A stretch of 64,000 nt of DNA from an uncultured Bryobacterales bacterium (lineage in GTDB: Bacteria; Acidobacteriota; Terriglobia; Bryobacterales; Bryobacteraceae): NCBI GenBank assembly GCA_937959285.1, contig CALGAR010000144.1, forward strand, positions 1-64,000, written 5' to 3'. The notes below the pieces were generated by a model, which was not told the DNA's origin, searched no databases, and saw nothing but the letters and a program-made list of their open reading frames with translations. Shown here piece after piece: positions 7,479 through 16,917 of this stretch (its first letter is position 1; each line of letters begins with the position of its first letter). A program made the position numbers and the translations under genes.

Positions 7479-10400
7479 ATGTTTAGTCGCTTTTCTTTTC
7501 AGGTAATCGCACTGTTCGCGGTTGCCTTGCTCCTTTCTTTCGCACCGCCTCTTTACTCCCAAACCGATACCGCATCCATTTCCGGTTACGTGCGGGATGC
7601 GTCATCCGCGGTAGTTCCGAACGCCACTGTGATTGTTCGGAACCAGGCGACAGGCACCGAGCGCAGGACTACTACAAACAGCAACGGTTATTACGTTGTT
7701 CCCAACCTGCCTCCGGCTACTTATTCCGTCATCGCTACTGCAGAAGGTTTCAAGCGGTCCGAAAAGACCGGGATCGTCCTTACAGCGGCGATTTCGGTGA
7801 GCGCTGACATCGACCTGCAGGTCGGCCAGACCTCAGAGGTCGTAGAGGTTGTGGCCAACATCGCGAGCGTGCAGACCGAGACGGCAACGGTCGGAAAAAC
7901 GGTAACCAGCAAGCAGATTACGGAGTTGCAGCTGAACGGACGCAACCCGATCTTCCTTGCTCTGCTCAAGCCCGGTGTGGCTGGCGGATCTCTGGCTGGC
8001 TTCAACCGCGGCCTTACGTCGGGCAGTTTTAACATCAATGGCTCGCGGTCGCAGGACAACCTGATTACCTTCGACGGCGCGGTCGCAATCCGCACCCGTT
8101 CGAACGGAACGAGCATTGGCGTTGCCGACCTGGACTCCACCCAGGAGGTGCAGATCCTGACTGCGAATTACAACGCCGAGTACGGGCGCGCGGCAGGCGG
8201 CCAGATCCGTATCATCACCAAGAGCGGCGGCAGCCAGTTCCACGGCGCTGCCTATGAGTACCTTCGCAACGACATCCTCGATGCGAACTCTTGGACCCGC
8301 AACCGCAGCGGCCTTGACCGTGCACCCTTCCGGTACAACCAGTTCGGCTTCAACTTCAGCGGACCGGTCATTCTGCCTGGGTTCAATAAGGACCGGAACA
8401 AGCTGTTCTTCCTGTTCGGACAGGAGTACATCCGGTACCGTGAGCTGCGCACCAATGAACGGCAGGTTCCCACGCTGAACGCCCGTGGTCTGGATGCGAA
8501 CGGCAACCAGGTGCCGATCGACTTGACGGCTACCGAGTTTGCAGGCCGTACGATCATCGATCCGCTGACCAGGCAGCCGTTTGCCGGCAACGTAATTCCG
8601 GTAAGCCGCTTCAGCCGGAATGGCGTAGCGCTGATGCGCGCGTTCCCGCTGCCGACTCCCGGATACCAGCGCGGCAACAACAACCATCTCGCGCAGGGCT
8701 CTTACCTCGAAGATCACCGTAAGGATACGGTGTCGATCGACTTTCTGCCCGCTGAGCGGCATTCCTTCAAGTACCGCTTGCAGAACTATAGCTACAACGA
8801 CCTCGATCCTTTCTTCGGGAACTACGGTGTCGTGAAGCGTGTCTTCGACCGTCCGAACTTCACGCACTCCCTGAATTACACCTTAACGATCAGTCCGACG
8901 ACAATCAACGAAACGCTGGCGACTGTCAGCGTGGATCGCGTGAGGATCGGCTACGACACTTCGGATGGCCGCTACGATCGCAGCCAGTACGGTATCGACT
9001 ATCCGTATCTGTTTCCAGACTTCAAGGAAATTCCGTCAAAGATTCCGACTGTGGTCCTTGGAAACGGCATCAGCGATCTTGATGGCGGACCCTATCCAGC
9101 TTCCTCGGCTGGCCCGATCTATGTGATCTCCAACAACACAACGAAGATCATGGGCTCGCACACCTTGAAGTTTGGCGCCCTGCTCGAGCGGGCTGGTCAG
9201 AACGACTTCGACCAGATCAACGTTTCGGGTGTTCCCGGAGGCACCAACAACCAGAACGGCCGCTTCGCTTTCAGCAATACGCGGATTGGCGGATCCGGGT
9301 TCGCATTGTCGGATGCGGCTCTCGGCCTGTTCGATACCTACGCTGAAATCGGCCGCCGCTCCTATACGCCATATCGCGGTCACATGTTCGAGTGGTTCGT
9401 TCAGGACTCCTGGCGCGCCACGGATAAACTGCGTGTCGAGCTGGGAGTTCGTCATAGCATCATTCAGCCCTACTACAGTCTCTGGGGCAACATCGTCGTC
9501 TTCGATCCGAGCGCCTACGACCCGGCGAAGGCCGTGCAAGTGGATAGCAATGGCAACCCCGTGCCGGGTACGGGCGATCCTTACAATGGCCTCGTTGTGC
9601 CGGGTTCTAAGTTTCCGGAAGCCGGCAAAGGCCGTGTGAACGCGGAAGACTTCCTCCGGACTCGCCTCACCGGTGGATCCAAGTACTTCAGCAACATCCA
9701 CTACAACAACTTCCAGCCGCGCATCGGAATTGCGTATGCGCTTGATTCGAAGACTGCGATCCGCGCCGGCGTCGGCCGGTTTATCACCCGTCTCGGCGTC
9801 AGCGACTCGGTCTTCCTCGGCGGAAACCCGCCCCTGCAGCCGACCGCATCGGTTGCCCAGGGCAATGTTGACAACCCTGGCGGTACGCAGGGAAGCCTCT
9901 TCCCACTCTTCCCGACCACGCAGGACCGGATCTTCAAGAATCCTGAGGCGTGGAACTGGAACGTCACGGTGGAGCGCGAGGTCGGCTTCGATACGACCGT
10001 CAGCATCGCCTATGTGGGACGGCGGGGACTCCATGGCCAGCGTGAGCGCAACATTAACCAGCTGACAACTGGCGCTCTGATGCCGGAGAACAACCCGAAC
10101 AACCTGAACGTGAACCAGCTGCGCCCCTACAAGGGGTACGGGCCGATTCGCATTACGAACAATGATGCGAACTCCACCTACAACGGCCTGCAGGTTGAGG
10201 TCAACAAGCGATTCTCGAAGGGCTTGCTGTTCGGCGTTGCCTACACCTATTCGAAGACCATGGATGACGGGTCGGCCCAGCGTGACATCATTCCGAACGC
10301 TTATGATGCCCACAATCTGTGGGGCCGCTCCGACTTCGACCGCCGTCATGTGCTCGTAACGAACGTGATCTATCAGCTGCCTTTCTTCCGCAACAGCGAC

Positions 10401-10886
10401 AGCAAGCTGGTGCGAACGCTGCTGGGCGGCTGGCAAATTACGGCTGTGAGCCAGTGGCAGAGCGGACAGCCCTTCACGGTGGCCAGTGATGACGACTTCG
10501 CCCGAGTGGGCTCGGGTAGCGGCAGCCAGATCTGGAACGTGACCGGACCAGTGACCTATCCGAAGAAGTTCTCGGAGTCGCCTTCGGATCAGAACTATTA
10601 CTTTGATCCCAAGGTCTTTCAGCAGCCGACACTTGGCACCTTCGTGACCGGCCGATTCCGGAACTACGTGGACCGTCCGGGCTTCCAAAACCATAACCTC
10701 GGATTGATGAAGGACTTCCGCATCGGAGAAACCCACACTTTGACCCTCCGTGCGGAAAGCTTCAACTGGGTGAACCACCCCAACTGGGATGGTCCTGTGA
10801 CCGATCCGAGAAACTCCCAGTTTGGCAAGGTGCAGGGCAAGAACAGCGAGCGAGATATGCAGTTGAGCTTGCGCTATACCTTCTAA
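7479..10886 (+). CDS. TonB-dependent receptor, Oar-like, with N-terminal carboxypeptidase-regulatory domain
   Basis: An outer-membrane protein of 1135 residues. The signal peptide (MFSRFSFQVIALFAVALLL) ends near YSQ. A carboxypeptidase-regulatory-like beta sandwich follows (ASISGYVRDASSAVVPNATV, GYYVVPNLPPATYSV), then a plug region (SFNINGSRSQDNLITFDGA, AEYGRAAGGQIRIITKSGG) and a long barrel ending in the aromatic outer-membrane signature LSLRYTF. ATG 7479 with AAGGAGGA in front is preferred to the in-frame TTG at 7413. Such proteins are numerous in Acidobacteria and probably import oligosaccharides or other large substrates; the substrate here is unknown. Transcription ends at a strong hairpin at 10908. 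Confidence 0.92.
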   Translation: MFSRFSFQVIALFAVALLLSFAPPLYSQTDTASISGYVRDASSAVVPNATVIVRNQATGTERRTTTNSNGYYVVPNLPPATYSVIATAEGFKRSEKTGIVLTAAISVSADIDLQVGQTSEVVEVVANIASVQTETATVGKTVTSKQITELQLNGRNPIFLALLKPGVAGGSLAGFNRGLTSGSFNINGSRSQDNLITFDGAVAIRTRSNGTSIGVADLDSTQEVQILTANYNAEYGRAAGGQIRIITKSGGSQFHGAAYEYLRNDILDANSWTRNRSGLDRAPFRYNQFGFNFSGPVILPGFNKDRNKLFFLFGQEYIRYRELRTNERQVPTLNARGLDANGNQVPIDLTATEFAGRTIIDPLTRQPFAGNVIPVSRFSRNGVALMRAFPLPTPGYQRGNNNHLAQGSYLEDHRKDTVSIDFLPAERHSFKYRLQNYSYNDLDPFFGNYGVVKRVFDRPNFTHSLNYTLTISPTTINETLATVSVDRVRIGYDTSDGRYDRSQYGIDYPYLFPDFKEIPSKIPTVVLGNGISDLDGGPYPASSAGPIYVISNNTTKIMGSHTLKFGALLERAGQNDFDQINVSGVPGGTNNQNGRFAFSNTRIGGSGFALSDAALGLFDTYAEIGRRSYTPYRGHMFEWFVQDSWRATDKLRVELGVRHSIIQPYYSLWGNIVVFDPSAYDPAKAVQVDSNGNPVPGTGDPYNGLVVPGSKFPEAGKGRVNAEDFLRTRLTGGSKYFSNIHYNNFQPRIGIAYALDSKTAIRAGVGRFITRLGVSDSVFLGGNPPLQPTASVAQGNVDNPGGTQGSLFPLFPTTQDRIFKNPEAWNWNVTVEREVGFDTTVSIAYVGRRGLHGQRERNINQLTTGALMPENNPNNLNVNQLRPYKGYGPIRITNNDANSTYNGLQVEVNKRFSKGLLFGVAYTYSKTMDDGSAQRDIIPNAYDAHNLWGRSDFDRRHVLVTNVIYQLPFFRNSDSKLVRTLLGGWQITAVSQWQSGQPFTVASDDDFARVGSGSGSQIWNVTGPVTYPKKFSESPSDQNYYFDPKVFQQPTLGTFVTGRFRNYVDRPGFQNHNLGLMKDFRIGETHTLTLRAESFNWVNHPNWDGPVTDPRNSQFGKVQGKNSERDMQLSLRYTF

Positions 10887-10907
10887 CAAACGCCGGCACA
10901 AAGAAGA

Positions 10908-10948
10908 AGGGCCGGAGTTCCTTTCGGGGCTCCGGCCCTTTTCGTTTT
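10908..10948. terminator. Rho-independent terminator, bidirectional
   Basis: The stem AGGGCCGGAG (10908-10917) pairs with CTCCGGCCCT (10930-10939), followed by TTTCGTTTTT on the plus strand. Read leftward it is followed by CTTCTTCTTT. It lies between the convergent ends of the TonB receptor and dapF-like genes and can serve both. Confidence 0.88.
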
Positions 10949-10969
10949 TGGGTTTCTGCTATTTCGGGA

Positions 10970-11755
10970 TTACAGATAGAACTCGCCTGTCGCGACGATC
11001 TCGGCTGGTCCTACGAGGAAGGCTTCCTCGTTCCACCGAAGAGCGAGCGGTCCCGCTGGTGTCATTACCGTCAGCGGACTGCGTGCAAGCCCTCTCGATA
11101 CGGCTGCCGCCATTGCGCCCGTCGATCCCGTTCCAGAACTCATGGTTTCTCCAGCGCCGCGCTCCCAAAACCGGACGTCGATCCTGTCGGACGCGGAGGG
11201 AACGATGAAAGAAACATTCGTGCGATGGGGAAAGCGGGGGTGGTGCTCGATCCGCTGCCCCATGCTGCGCCAGTCAAAGTCAAAATCCTTCACGAAAACC
11301 GCACACTGCGGATTACCGACGTCGACGAGCGTGGCATCGTAACCCTCGATCTCCGTTTGCTGCTCGACAATGCGCGGGCGCCCCATGTTCATTTCAAACT
11401 CAAAACACAAGCCGTCTCGCCGTAACAATCGGAGGTGCTTCAGACCGGCCCCTGTCATGATCTTAATCTCGCTGCCTGGAAAGCCTGACTCAATCAAAAA
11501 TGCCGCAGCGCAGCGAGTGCCGTTGCCGGACATCTCCACTTCGCCTCCGTCCGGGTTAAAGAGCCGGATGACGGCGTCAGCGTCACCTTTGTTCCGCGAG
11601 ACCAGCAGCCAGCCGTCCGCTCCAACACCGGTGTGACGATCGCAGATCGCCTGCGCCGCCCGGGTTAGTCCGTCCGCGGGAGCCTCTTCCGCCCACGTCA
11701 GTAGAAAATCATTCTTCGCCCCGTGAGCTTTTGTAAAGGGGATCTTCGTCCTCAT
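10970..11755 (-). CDS. dapF: Diaminopimelate-epimerase homologue with both catalytic cysteines replaced by serine
   Basis: At 261 residues this matches DapF along its length: HGAKNDFLL near the N-terminus, NPDGGEVEMSGNGTRC in the middle and ERGAGETMSSGTGS near the end. Genuine DapF interconverts LL- and meso-diaminopimelate with two cysteines, in CGNG and in (A)CGxG. Here those positions are Ser76 (MSGNG) and Ser207 (SSGTG). The ATG at 11755 overlaps the end of the upstream membrane-protein gene by 47 bases. It is either a DapF with altered chemistry or a relative with another substrate. The fold call is secure; the activity is not. Confidence 0.82.
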   Translation of the reverse strand: MRTKIPFTKAHGAKNDFLLTWAEEAPADGLTRAAQAICDRHTGVGADGWLLVSRNKGDADAVIRLFNPDGGEVEMSGNGTRCAAAFLIESGFPGSEIKIMTGAGLKHLRLLRRDGLCFEFEMNMGRPRIVEQQTEIEGYDATLVDVGNPQCAVFVKDFDFDWRSMGQRIEHHPRFPHRTNVSFIVPSASDRIDVRFWERGAGETMSSGTGSTGAMAAAVSRGLARSPLTVMTPAGPLALRWNEEAFLVGPAEIVATGEFYL

Positions 11756-13346
11756 TGTTTCTGTCTCTTCGGTAGATCTCAATTTCCGGGCCGTCCTTAG
11801 ACCGGATTGTCTTTACCCGCACGTAACGCGAGCCAAAGCGCCCTGCCCTGAGCATGGCTGTCGATACCTTATCCCCGGCCATAGCTACCACCCATTCTTC
11901 AAAGAGAAAGAGTTCCGGAAGCGTCGCGGCAGCGAGCCAGGCCGGTCCGTTTCCTTCATGCAGCGTCTCGCGCAATGGAATGCCGGCCTGCCCAAAGATT
12001 CCTGTCATATCGCCAAAGGACGTGAAGACACCGGAGTGCTGCCGGTAGTGCGCCTTGAGATAATCGGCCGCTTCCCGGGTCCAGGCGCGCCGCGTGTTGG
12101 AATTCACCTCCGATTCCTTCCAGCAGATCCAGTTCTCAGGGTCGGGATGAGCGAGCCACGGAGTGATCGCGATCGCTATGACGGCCGGTACGGCCAGGGA
12201 ACGGAACCGGTTCGGAACTACGGCTACGATCGCGCCAGCAGCGAAAGCCAGCAAGGGCAAGGCTGCCAATCCATAGCGCGTGTTGTAGTAACTGTTCGGC
12301 CACAAGTGCGGAACAAAGATCGGTGTCCCTGAAGAGTGCATGCTCCAGACGTAGAAGAAAGGTCCGAGCGAAAGCAGCAGCAGGGGAATGAATGCCCGCT
12401 TCCACAGGGCAGGAATGAGGCCGGCGAGCCCAAGCCAGACGAGGGCCGAACCGGCACATAGCTTGGCCGCTTCCCGGAAATAAAGCCATGCTTTGTCCCA
12501 CTCGTGATCGCCCGGATATCGCGCCATGCCCTGATCGAGCGCCCGCTGATAGATGGCTTTTGCAGAGTAGGGACCGCGATAGAATTCCAGCGGGTCGCCG
12601 TAGTTGTACCAGTTGTATCCGAGCCACCACAGCGGGCCGAGCGATGCCAGAACAGCGAATACCGCCGCTGCCCGAATCCGTCCGCTTTGGCCCGACAGGA
12701 ATATAGCGAGCCCGGCAAACGGAATCAGGAACCAACCTTCATATCTCGTCATCGACGCTACGTTCGATAAGAGAGCTGCCCCGACCGCGGCCCACAAAGA
12801 CCCGGTTTGGCTGAAGAGAACGACAAAATAGAGCAGTCCTGCCAGACCCGCGAAGAAGAAGGGCTCCGTCATCGCTGTGGACTGCAAGTAGAGTAGATTC
12901 GGATTGAGGGCGAAGACTGCTGCTACGGCGAAGCCTGCTGCTCCCGAGCCGAGCGCTCGGCGTGCCGCTGCAAACAAAAAGGCGCCTGCGATGACGAACG
13001 CGCACGAGGCCGGTATTCCGCCCGCCAGTCCCGACCGCCACCACGCATCATTCGATACAAAGGGCAGCATCGCCAGATGCGGAACCGGCAGCCACACGGT
13101 GCCAAGCTGTACGAATCCTGGTGTCCGCGAATCGACGATCCGACGGGCTATATTGAGATGCGCCTGTGCGTCGCCGAAGTAGAGTAGATAACCCTGCTGG
13201 TGGAACCACCAGAGGGCCGAACCGCCAAGAATAGCCAGGAAAAGCAGAGCGGCGGAAAGCTGCGCCAATGCTCGCGATCCTGTGATTGTTCCGGCTGTCG
13301 TCCTCTTAGAAATCCGTCGCGGCTTTGAACTCTTGGAAACGGCCAT
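11709..13346 (-). CDS. Polytopic membrane glycosyltransferase, GT-C (ArnT/PMT-like)
   Basis: The 545-residue protein has a basic N-terminus, one anchor helix, and then YLLYFGDAQAHLNIARRI. This places an acidic residue in the first extracytoplasmic loop, as in GT-C enzymes that use lipid-linked sugars. At least ten hydrophobic helices follow, with a soluble C-terminal part. GT-C members transfer sugars from polyprenyl phosphate donors to proteins or lipids outside the membrane; donor and acceptor are unknown. Its ATG overlaps the end of the pfkB-like gene, and its end overlaps dapF, so the three genes probably share a transcript. Confidence 0.75.
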   Translation of the reverse strand: MAVSKSSKPRRISKRTTAGTITGSRALAQLSAALLFLAILGGSALWWFHQQGYLLYFGDAQAHLNIARRIVDSRTPGFVQLGTVWLPVPHLAMLPFVSNDAWWRSGLAGGIPASCAFVIAGAFLFAAARRALGSGAAGFAVAAVFALNPNLLYLQSTAMTEPFFFAGLAGLLYFVVLFSQTGSLWAAVGAALLSNVASMTRYEGWFLIPFAGLAIFLSGQSGRIRAAAVFAVLASLGPLWWLGYNWYNYGDPLEFYRGPYSAKAIYQRALDQGMARYPGDHEWDKAWLYFREAAKLCAGSALVWLGLAGLIPALWKRAFIPLLLLSLGPFFYVWSMHSSGTPIFVPHLWPNSYYNTRYGLAALPLLAFAAGAIVAVVPNRFRSLAVPAVIAIAITPWLAHPDPENWICWKESEVNSNTRRAWTREAADYLKAHYRQHSGVFTSFGDMTGIFGQAGIPLRETLHEGNGPAWLAAATLPELFLFEEWVVAMAGDKVSTAMLRAGRFGSRYVRVKTIRSKDGPEIEIYRRDRNNEDEDPLYKSSRGEE

Positions 13347-14223
13347 CAATTTCACTGCGTGTCAGCGTACGGAACCGCTCGACGCCGAACTTCTCGCAGC
13401 AGAAGCTGCCCATTACGGAGCCGTAGATTACCGCGCGACCCAATTCCCGGAAGTCGAGGTTGGGATCCCTGAGATCCAGTTGACGTTCCGCCATATAGCC
13501 CACAAAGCCTCCGGCAAAGGAATCACCGGCGCCTGTAGGGTCGTACACTTCCTCCAGCAAATAGCCGGGCACCATGAACATCGCGTCCCTGCGGAAGAGA
13601 ATCGCCCCGTACTCTCCGCGCTTAATAACGACCGTGTTGGGACCCATATCCAGGATTGCCCGCGCAGCCCGCTTTAAGTTCACTTCCCCGGAAAGCATCC
13701 TTGCTTCGGAGTCGTTGATCAGCAGGAAATCCCACCCCTTGAGCGTTTCCAAAAGATCCTGGCGGAAGTCGCGGATCCAGTAGTTCATGGTATCGCCGCC
13801 GACGAAGCGGAGACAGTTCATCTGATTGCGGACACTGCTCTGTAGGGTTGGCTGGATGTTTCCAAGCAGCAGGTATGGCTCGTTACGGTAATGCTCCGGC
13901 AGCTTGGGGTTGAATTCGGCGAAGACGTTGAGGTCGGTCCGCAGCGTCGTGCGGTCATTCATGTCATTCGTATAGATGCCTTGCCAGTAGAAGGTCTTTC
14001 CGGGAAGGGTTTCGAGACCGGATAGGTCGATACCGCGCTCACACAGCAGGTCGCGATCCGCCTGGTCAAAATCCTCGCCGACTACCGCGACGATGCGCGT
14101 CTTCGTAAAGTAGCTGGCTGAGAGGGCGATATATGTGCAGGAACCTCCCAGCATTCGATCAACCCGGCCATACGGGGTTTCCACGCCATCATAAGCAACG
14201 GACCCAACGACAATTAGCGACAT
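13306..14223 (-). CDS. PfkB/ribokinase-family sugar or nucleoside kinase
   Basis: The 305-residue protein begins at ATG 14223 (MSLIVVGSVAYDGVETPYG). The PfkB signature near the N-terminus is diverged (RMLGGSCTYIALSASYF), while the C-terminal ATP/anion-hole motif is intact (DPTGAGDSFAGGFVGY, with the catalytic Asp in GAGDS). These enzymes phosphorylate a sugar or nucleoside hydroxyl with ATP. The substrate cannot be assigned; the adenosine-kinase-like branch is a possibility. It is the first gene of the run kinase, GT-C protein, dapF homologue. Confidence 0.85.
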   Translation of the reverse strand: MSLIVVGSVAYDGVETPYGRVDRMLGGSCTYIALSASYFTKTRIVAVVGEDFDQADRDLLCERGIDLSGLETLPGKTFYWQGIYTNDMNDRTTLRTDLNVFAEFNPKLPEHYRNEPYLLLGNIQPTLQSSVRNQMNCLRFVGGDTMNYWIRDFRQDLLETLKGWDFLLINDSEARMLSGEVNLKRAARAILDMGPNTVVIKRGEYGAILFRRDAMFMVPGYLLEEVYDPTGAGDSFAGGFVGYMAERQLDLRDPNLDFRELGRAVIYGSVMGSFCCEKFGVERFRTLTRSEIDGRFQEFKAATDF

Positions 14224-14361
14224 TCTTTTCGATTGTAGCCGCCGTGAAGTCCGCTTTGCAGGTGTCCGCAGGCATCGCCGTTTCTTGTAGGGAGCGGCCG
14301 GTCGCAATCTATGGGAAAATCAGGCAGGCGCGGAGCAAATACGTAGGGGAGGAGGGATGCA

Positions 14362-15462
14362 ATGGCAGTGAAAATCAACCAGCAACGGGAAGCACGGCCC
14401 GTGACACCGGGCTTTATGAAAGCGAATGTATTTCGTGGGCCGGGCAAGTTTGGCTTGGAAGAAAAGCCAATCCCTCGGGCCGGACCCACGGATGCAGTCG
14501 TAAAGGTTCGGCTGACAACGATTTGCGGAACTGATTTGCATATTGTCCGCGGAGAGTACGAGGTCCGGCAAGGGTTGACGATCGGCCATGAAGCGGTCGG
14601 CGTCATTCACGAGCTCGGTTCGGCGGTGACCGGGTATGAAGTCGGACAACGAGTCCTGATCGGAGCCATCACGCCTTGCGGGCAATGCGAACCGTGCTTA
14701 AGCGGCAACACTTCCCAGTGCCAGGGACCACTGGGCGGATGGAGACTGGGCAACACGATCGACGGCGTCCAGGCTGAGTATGTGCTCATTCCGTACGCCC
14801 AGGCGAATCTGGCCGTGATTCCTGACGGTATTACGGACGAACAAGTCCTCCTGCTGGCCGATATCGCCTCTACTGGATTTGCAGCGGTTGAAAGCGGCGG
14901 TGTGCGGCTTGGCGACGCGGTGGCGGTCTTTGCGCAGGGACCGATCGGATTATGCGCAACGCTCGGGGCAAAACTCCGCGGCGCGTCACAGATTATCGTG
15001 GTGGACGAAGATCCGCATCGCCTGAACGTTGCGCGCAGCCTCGGAGCGACGAGCGTCTTACTGTCGGAAGCCGACGTGGTTCGCGAGATGCGCGAACTTA
15101 CGGGCGGCCGCGGCGTCGACGTTGCGATCGAAGCCTTAGGAATACAGGCTACGTTTGAGAACGCGCTGCGCGTGCTTCGTCCGGGCGGAACGCTGTCGAG
15201 CGTAGGAGTCTATTCCGGCCACCTGCAGGTTCCGATTGACGCATTCGGCGCAGGGCTCGGCGACATCAAGATCGTCACGACCCTATGCCCCGGAGGAAAA
15301 GAGCGCATGCGGCGGCTGATGCGCCTGGTCGAGACGAATCGGATTGATCTGACTCCGCTGTTCTCGCACCGGTTTACGCTTGACGAAATCGATCAGGCGT
15401 ATGAGCTGTTCGGGTCGCGGCGCGATGACGTTATCAAAGTTGCGATCCGCGTCTCCGAGTAA
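14362..15462 (+). CDS. Zinc-dependent medium-chain alcohol dehydrogenase
   Basis: The 366-residue MDR protein has the catalytic zinc site (TICGTDLH with Cys, then GHEAVGVIHELG with His-Glu) and the structural zinc loop with four cysteines (CGQCEPCLSGNTSQC). The Rossmann domain follows (VFAQGPIGLCATLGAKLRGA). The overall pattern resembles secondary-alcohol and threonine/sorbitol dehydrogenases that use NAD(P). GAGGAGGGATGCA upstream of ATG 14362 is a good ribosome site. It is a single gene divergent from the PfkB kinase; the substrate is unknown. Confidence 0.88.
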   Translation: MAVKINQQREARPVTPGFMKANVFRGPGKFGLEEKPIPRAGPTDAVVKVRLTTICGTDLHIVRGEYEVRQGLTIGHEAVGVIHELGSAVTGYEVGQRVLIGAITPCGQCEPCLSGNTSQCQGPLGGWRLGNTIDGVQAEYVLIPYAQANLAVIPDGITDEQVLLLADIASTGFAAVESGGVRLGDAVAVFAQGPIGLCATLGAKLRGASQIIVVDEDPHRLNVARSLGATSVLLSEADVVREMRELTGGRGVDVAIEALGIQATFENALRVLRPGGTLSSVGVYSGHLQVPIDAFGAGLGDIKIVTTLCPGGKERMRRLMRLVETNRIDLTPLFSHRFTLDEIDQAYELFGSRRDDVIKVAIRVSE

Positions 15463-15473
15463 GTCCCGGATGG

Positions 15474-15498
15474 CTGGGGATCGCCCTGCGATCCCCAG
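15474..15498. terminator. Perfect 11-bp hairpin between convergent genes, no T tract
   Basis: CTGGGGATCGC (15474-15484) pairs perfectly with GCGATCCCCAG (15488-15498) around a 3-base loop. It lies between the convergent alcohol dehydrogenase and HdeD-like genes. No run of T follows on either side, so it may be a transcript-end stabiliser or a Rho-linked end, not a standard terminator. Confidence 0.5.
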
Positions 15499-15519
15499 TG
15501 AGACCGCGTCCGCCCGCTT

Positions 15520-16080
15520 CTAGGTCGCCAGCCTTGGCTGCATTTGCCTGTGCACGCCACGCAGCCGGTACGCCAGGATGAGCAGGAGGACGCCGACAAC
15601 GAGCGCATACGCGGCAAGAAACCAGATCAGAGCAAGAATGCCCGCAGCTGGCGACATCATCAGCACCACTCCCAGGGCGACCGCCAGCACGCCGGTCAGG
15701 ACCAGCAGCCATTCGTTTGCCAGTTCCTTGCGGAGTCGAATTGCCGCGACGATCTCGGTGATTCCGCGGACGATCGCCCAGATAGCGATCACGAACAGCA
15801 AGGCAACCGCCGTGATGCCCGGCCAAAACAGCGCGAACAATCCGGCAGCAATTGCGACAATGCCGAACAGGAGGAGCGACCACCACCGGACCGCTCCTCC
15901 GGCGATGACTGCGAGGATGCCGTCGACCAGAGCGAACGCTCCCCAGAGCATGACCAGAACCGCCAGCGTCAGACCGGGCCAGAGGAATGCACAGAGACCA
16001 AAAAGAATAGCGATCACGCCGCGAACAGCCAGCATCCACCAGTTTTTCGAAACAACTCCAAGAATCGCGAGGTAAGGCAC
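15520..16080 (-). CDS. HdeD/DUF308-family membrane protein
   Basis: The 186-residue protein consists almost wholly of six hydrophobic helices in three similar pairs. It has the family pattern of WP-G motifs: LCAFLWPGLTLAVLVMLWG, LFALFWPGITAVALLFV and a degenerate third copy. HdeD of enteric bacteria is linked to acid resistance, but most homologues have no known role. It stands alone just upstream of the tRNA gene region; function here unknown. Confidence 0.85.
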   Translation of the reverse strand: MPYLAILGVVSKNWWMLAVRGVIAILFGLCAFLWPGLTLAVLVMLWGAFALVDGILAVIAGGAVRWWSLLLFGIVAIAAGLFALFWPGITAVALLFVIAIWAIVRGITEIVAAIRLRKELANEWLLVLTGVLAVALGVVLMMSPAAGILALIWFLAAYALVVGVLLLILAYRLRGVHRQMQPRLAT

Positions 16081-16174
16081 AAACTATCCCCCTCGTAGGA
16101 CGTAATCTCTATTACAGTTGTTTCGGAGCTTCGCCGCCGTGTTCCCGGGGAGTTGTTGAAGGGGAAGGAGTTAC

Positions 16175-16250
<76 letters not shown>

Positions 16251-16356
16251 GGTTGGAGAAGAGCTTCCTTACTACCAGTCTAGAACCCGGTGTTTGCGGA
16301 GGCAATCGGAACGTCGCTTCGGCGGGTTCTTCGCTTAGCAGACTCTTCGTTGGACG

Positions 16357-16917
16357 CTACTTCTCGCAATCCATAAAGTAATAGGCCATCATGTGGCACA
16401 CGATCATGTGGGCGTCCTCGATCCGGCCCATGTGAGGGACAGGGACTTGGATGTTCAGAGAGGCCATCGGACCAAGCTTCCCGCCGTCACGGCCCGTCAA
16501 TGCGATTGTGCGGCAGCCGACTTCATTGGCGTATTCCACCGCCCGGAGGACGTTTGGAGAATTTCCAGAGCCGCTGATTGCCATCACGACGTCTCCTGGT
16601 TTGGCAAAATTCCGTAGCGGTTCGACGAAGACGCACTCGTAGGTGACGTCGTTGGAATAGGCGGTGATGGTCGGCATCGCGTCGGTCAGCGCCATGATGC
16701 GGAAGCGCGACGGACGCTTGTAGCTGGCGCCCTTTACCATGTCGCAGACGAAGTGGGAAGCTGTCGCCGCGCTCCCGCCATTTCCGCAAACATAGATCGC
16801 CTGTCCCTTGTCGCGTGCGTCGGCCAGGATCTGGATCGCGCGGTTCACCTGTTCGAGGTCGATCGCCTCAATCGCCTTCAGCAATTCCGACTTATAAAGT
16901 TCTGCAAAGTTCATCAT
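16357..16917 (-). CDS. gmhA: Phosphoheptose isomerase (GmhA-like SIS protein)
   Basis: The 186-residue single SIS domain has the GmhA hallmarks: YVCGNGGSAATASHF (phosphate loop), AMPTITAYSNDVTYECVF and VVMAISGSGNSPNVL. The C-terminal helix contains RIEDAHMIVCHMM, equivalent to the catalytic E/H region. GmhA turns sedoheptulose 7-phosphate into D-glycero-D-manno-heptose 7-phosphate. Its ATG overlaps the ROK kinase stop (ATGA). It is the last gene of a seven-gene minus-strand run; that run lacks an epimerase and a nucleotidyltransferase domain. Confidence 0.88.
   Translation of the reverse strand: MMNFAELYKSELLKAIEAIDLEQVNRAIQILADARDKGQAIYVCGNGGSAATASHFVCDMVKGASYKRPSRFRIMALTDAMPTITAYSNDVTYECVFVEPLRNFAKPGDVVMAISGSGNSPNVLRAVEYANEVGCRTIALTGRDGGKLGPMASLNIQVPVPHMGRIEDAHMIVCHMMAYYFMDCEK

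Noticed and set aside
9036..10901. 621-codon open frame antisense to the TonB receptor
   Set aside because: It mirrors the codon pattern of the receptor gene, has no recognisable domain and no ribosome site. The receptor on the plus strand has full family motifs.
11755..11782. Upstream TTG start for the dapF homologue
   Set aside because: The added residues do not match DapF, and ATG 11755 fits the family N-terminus.
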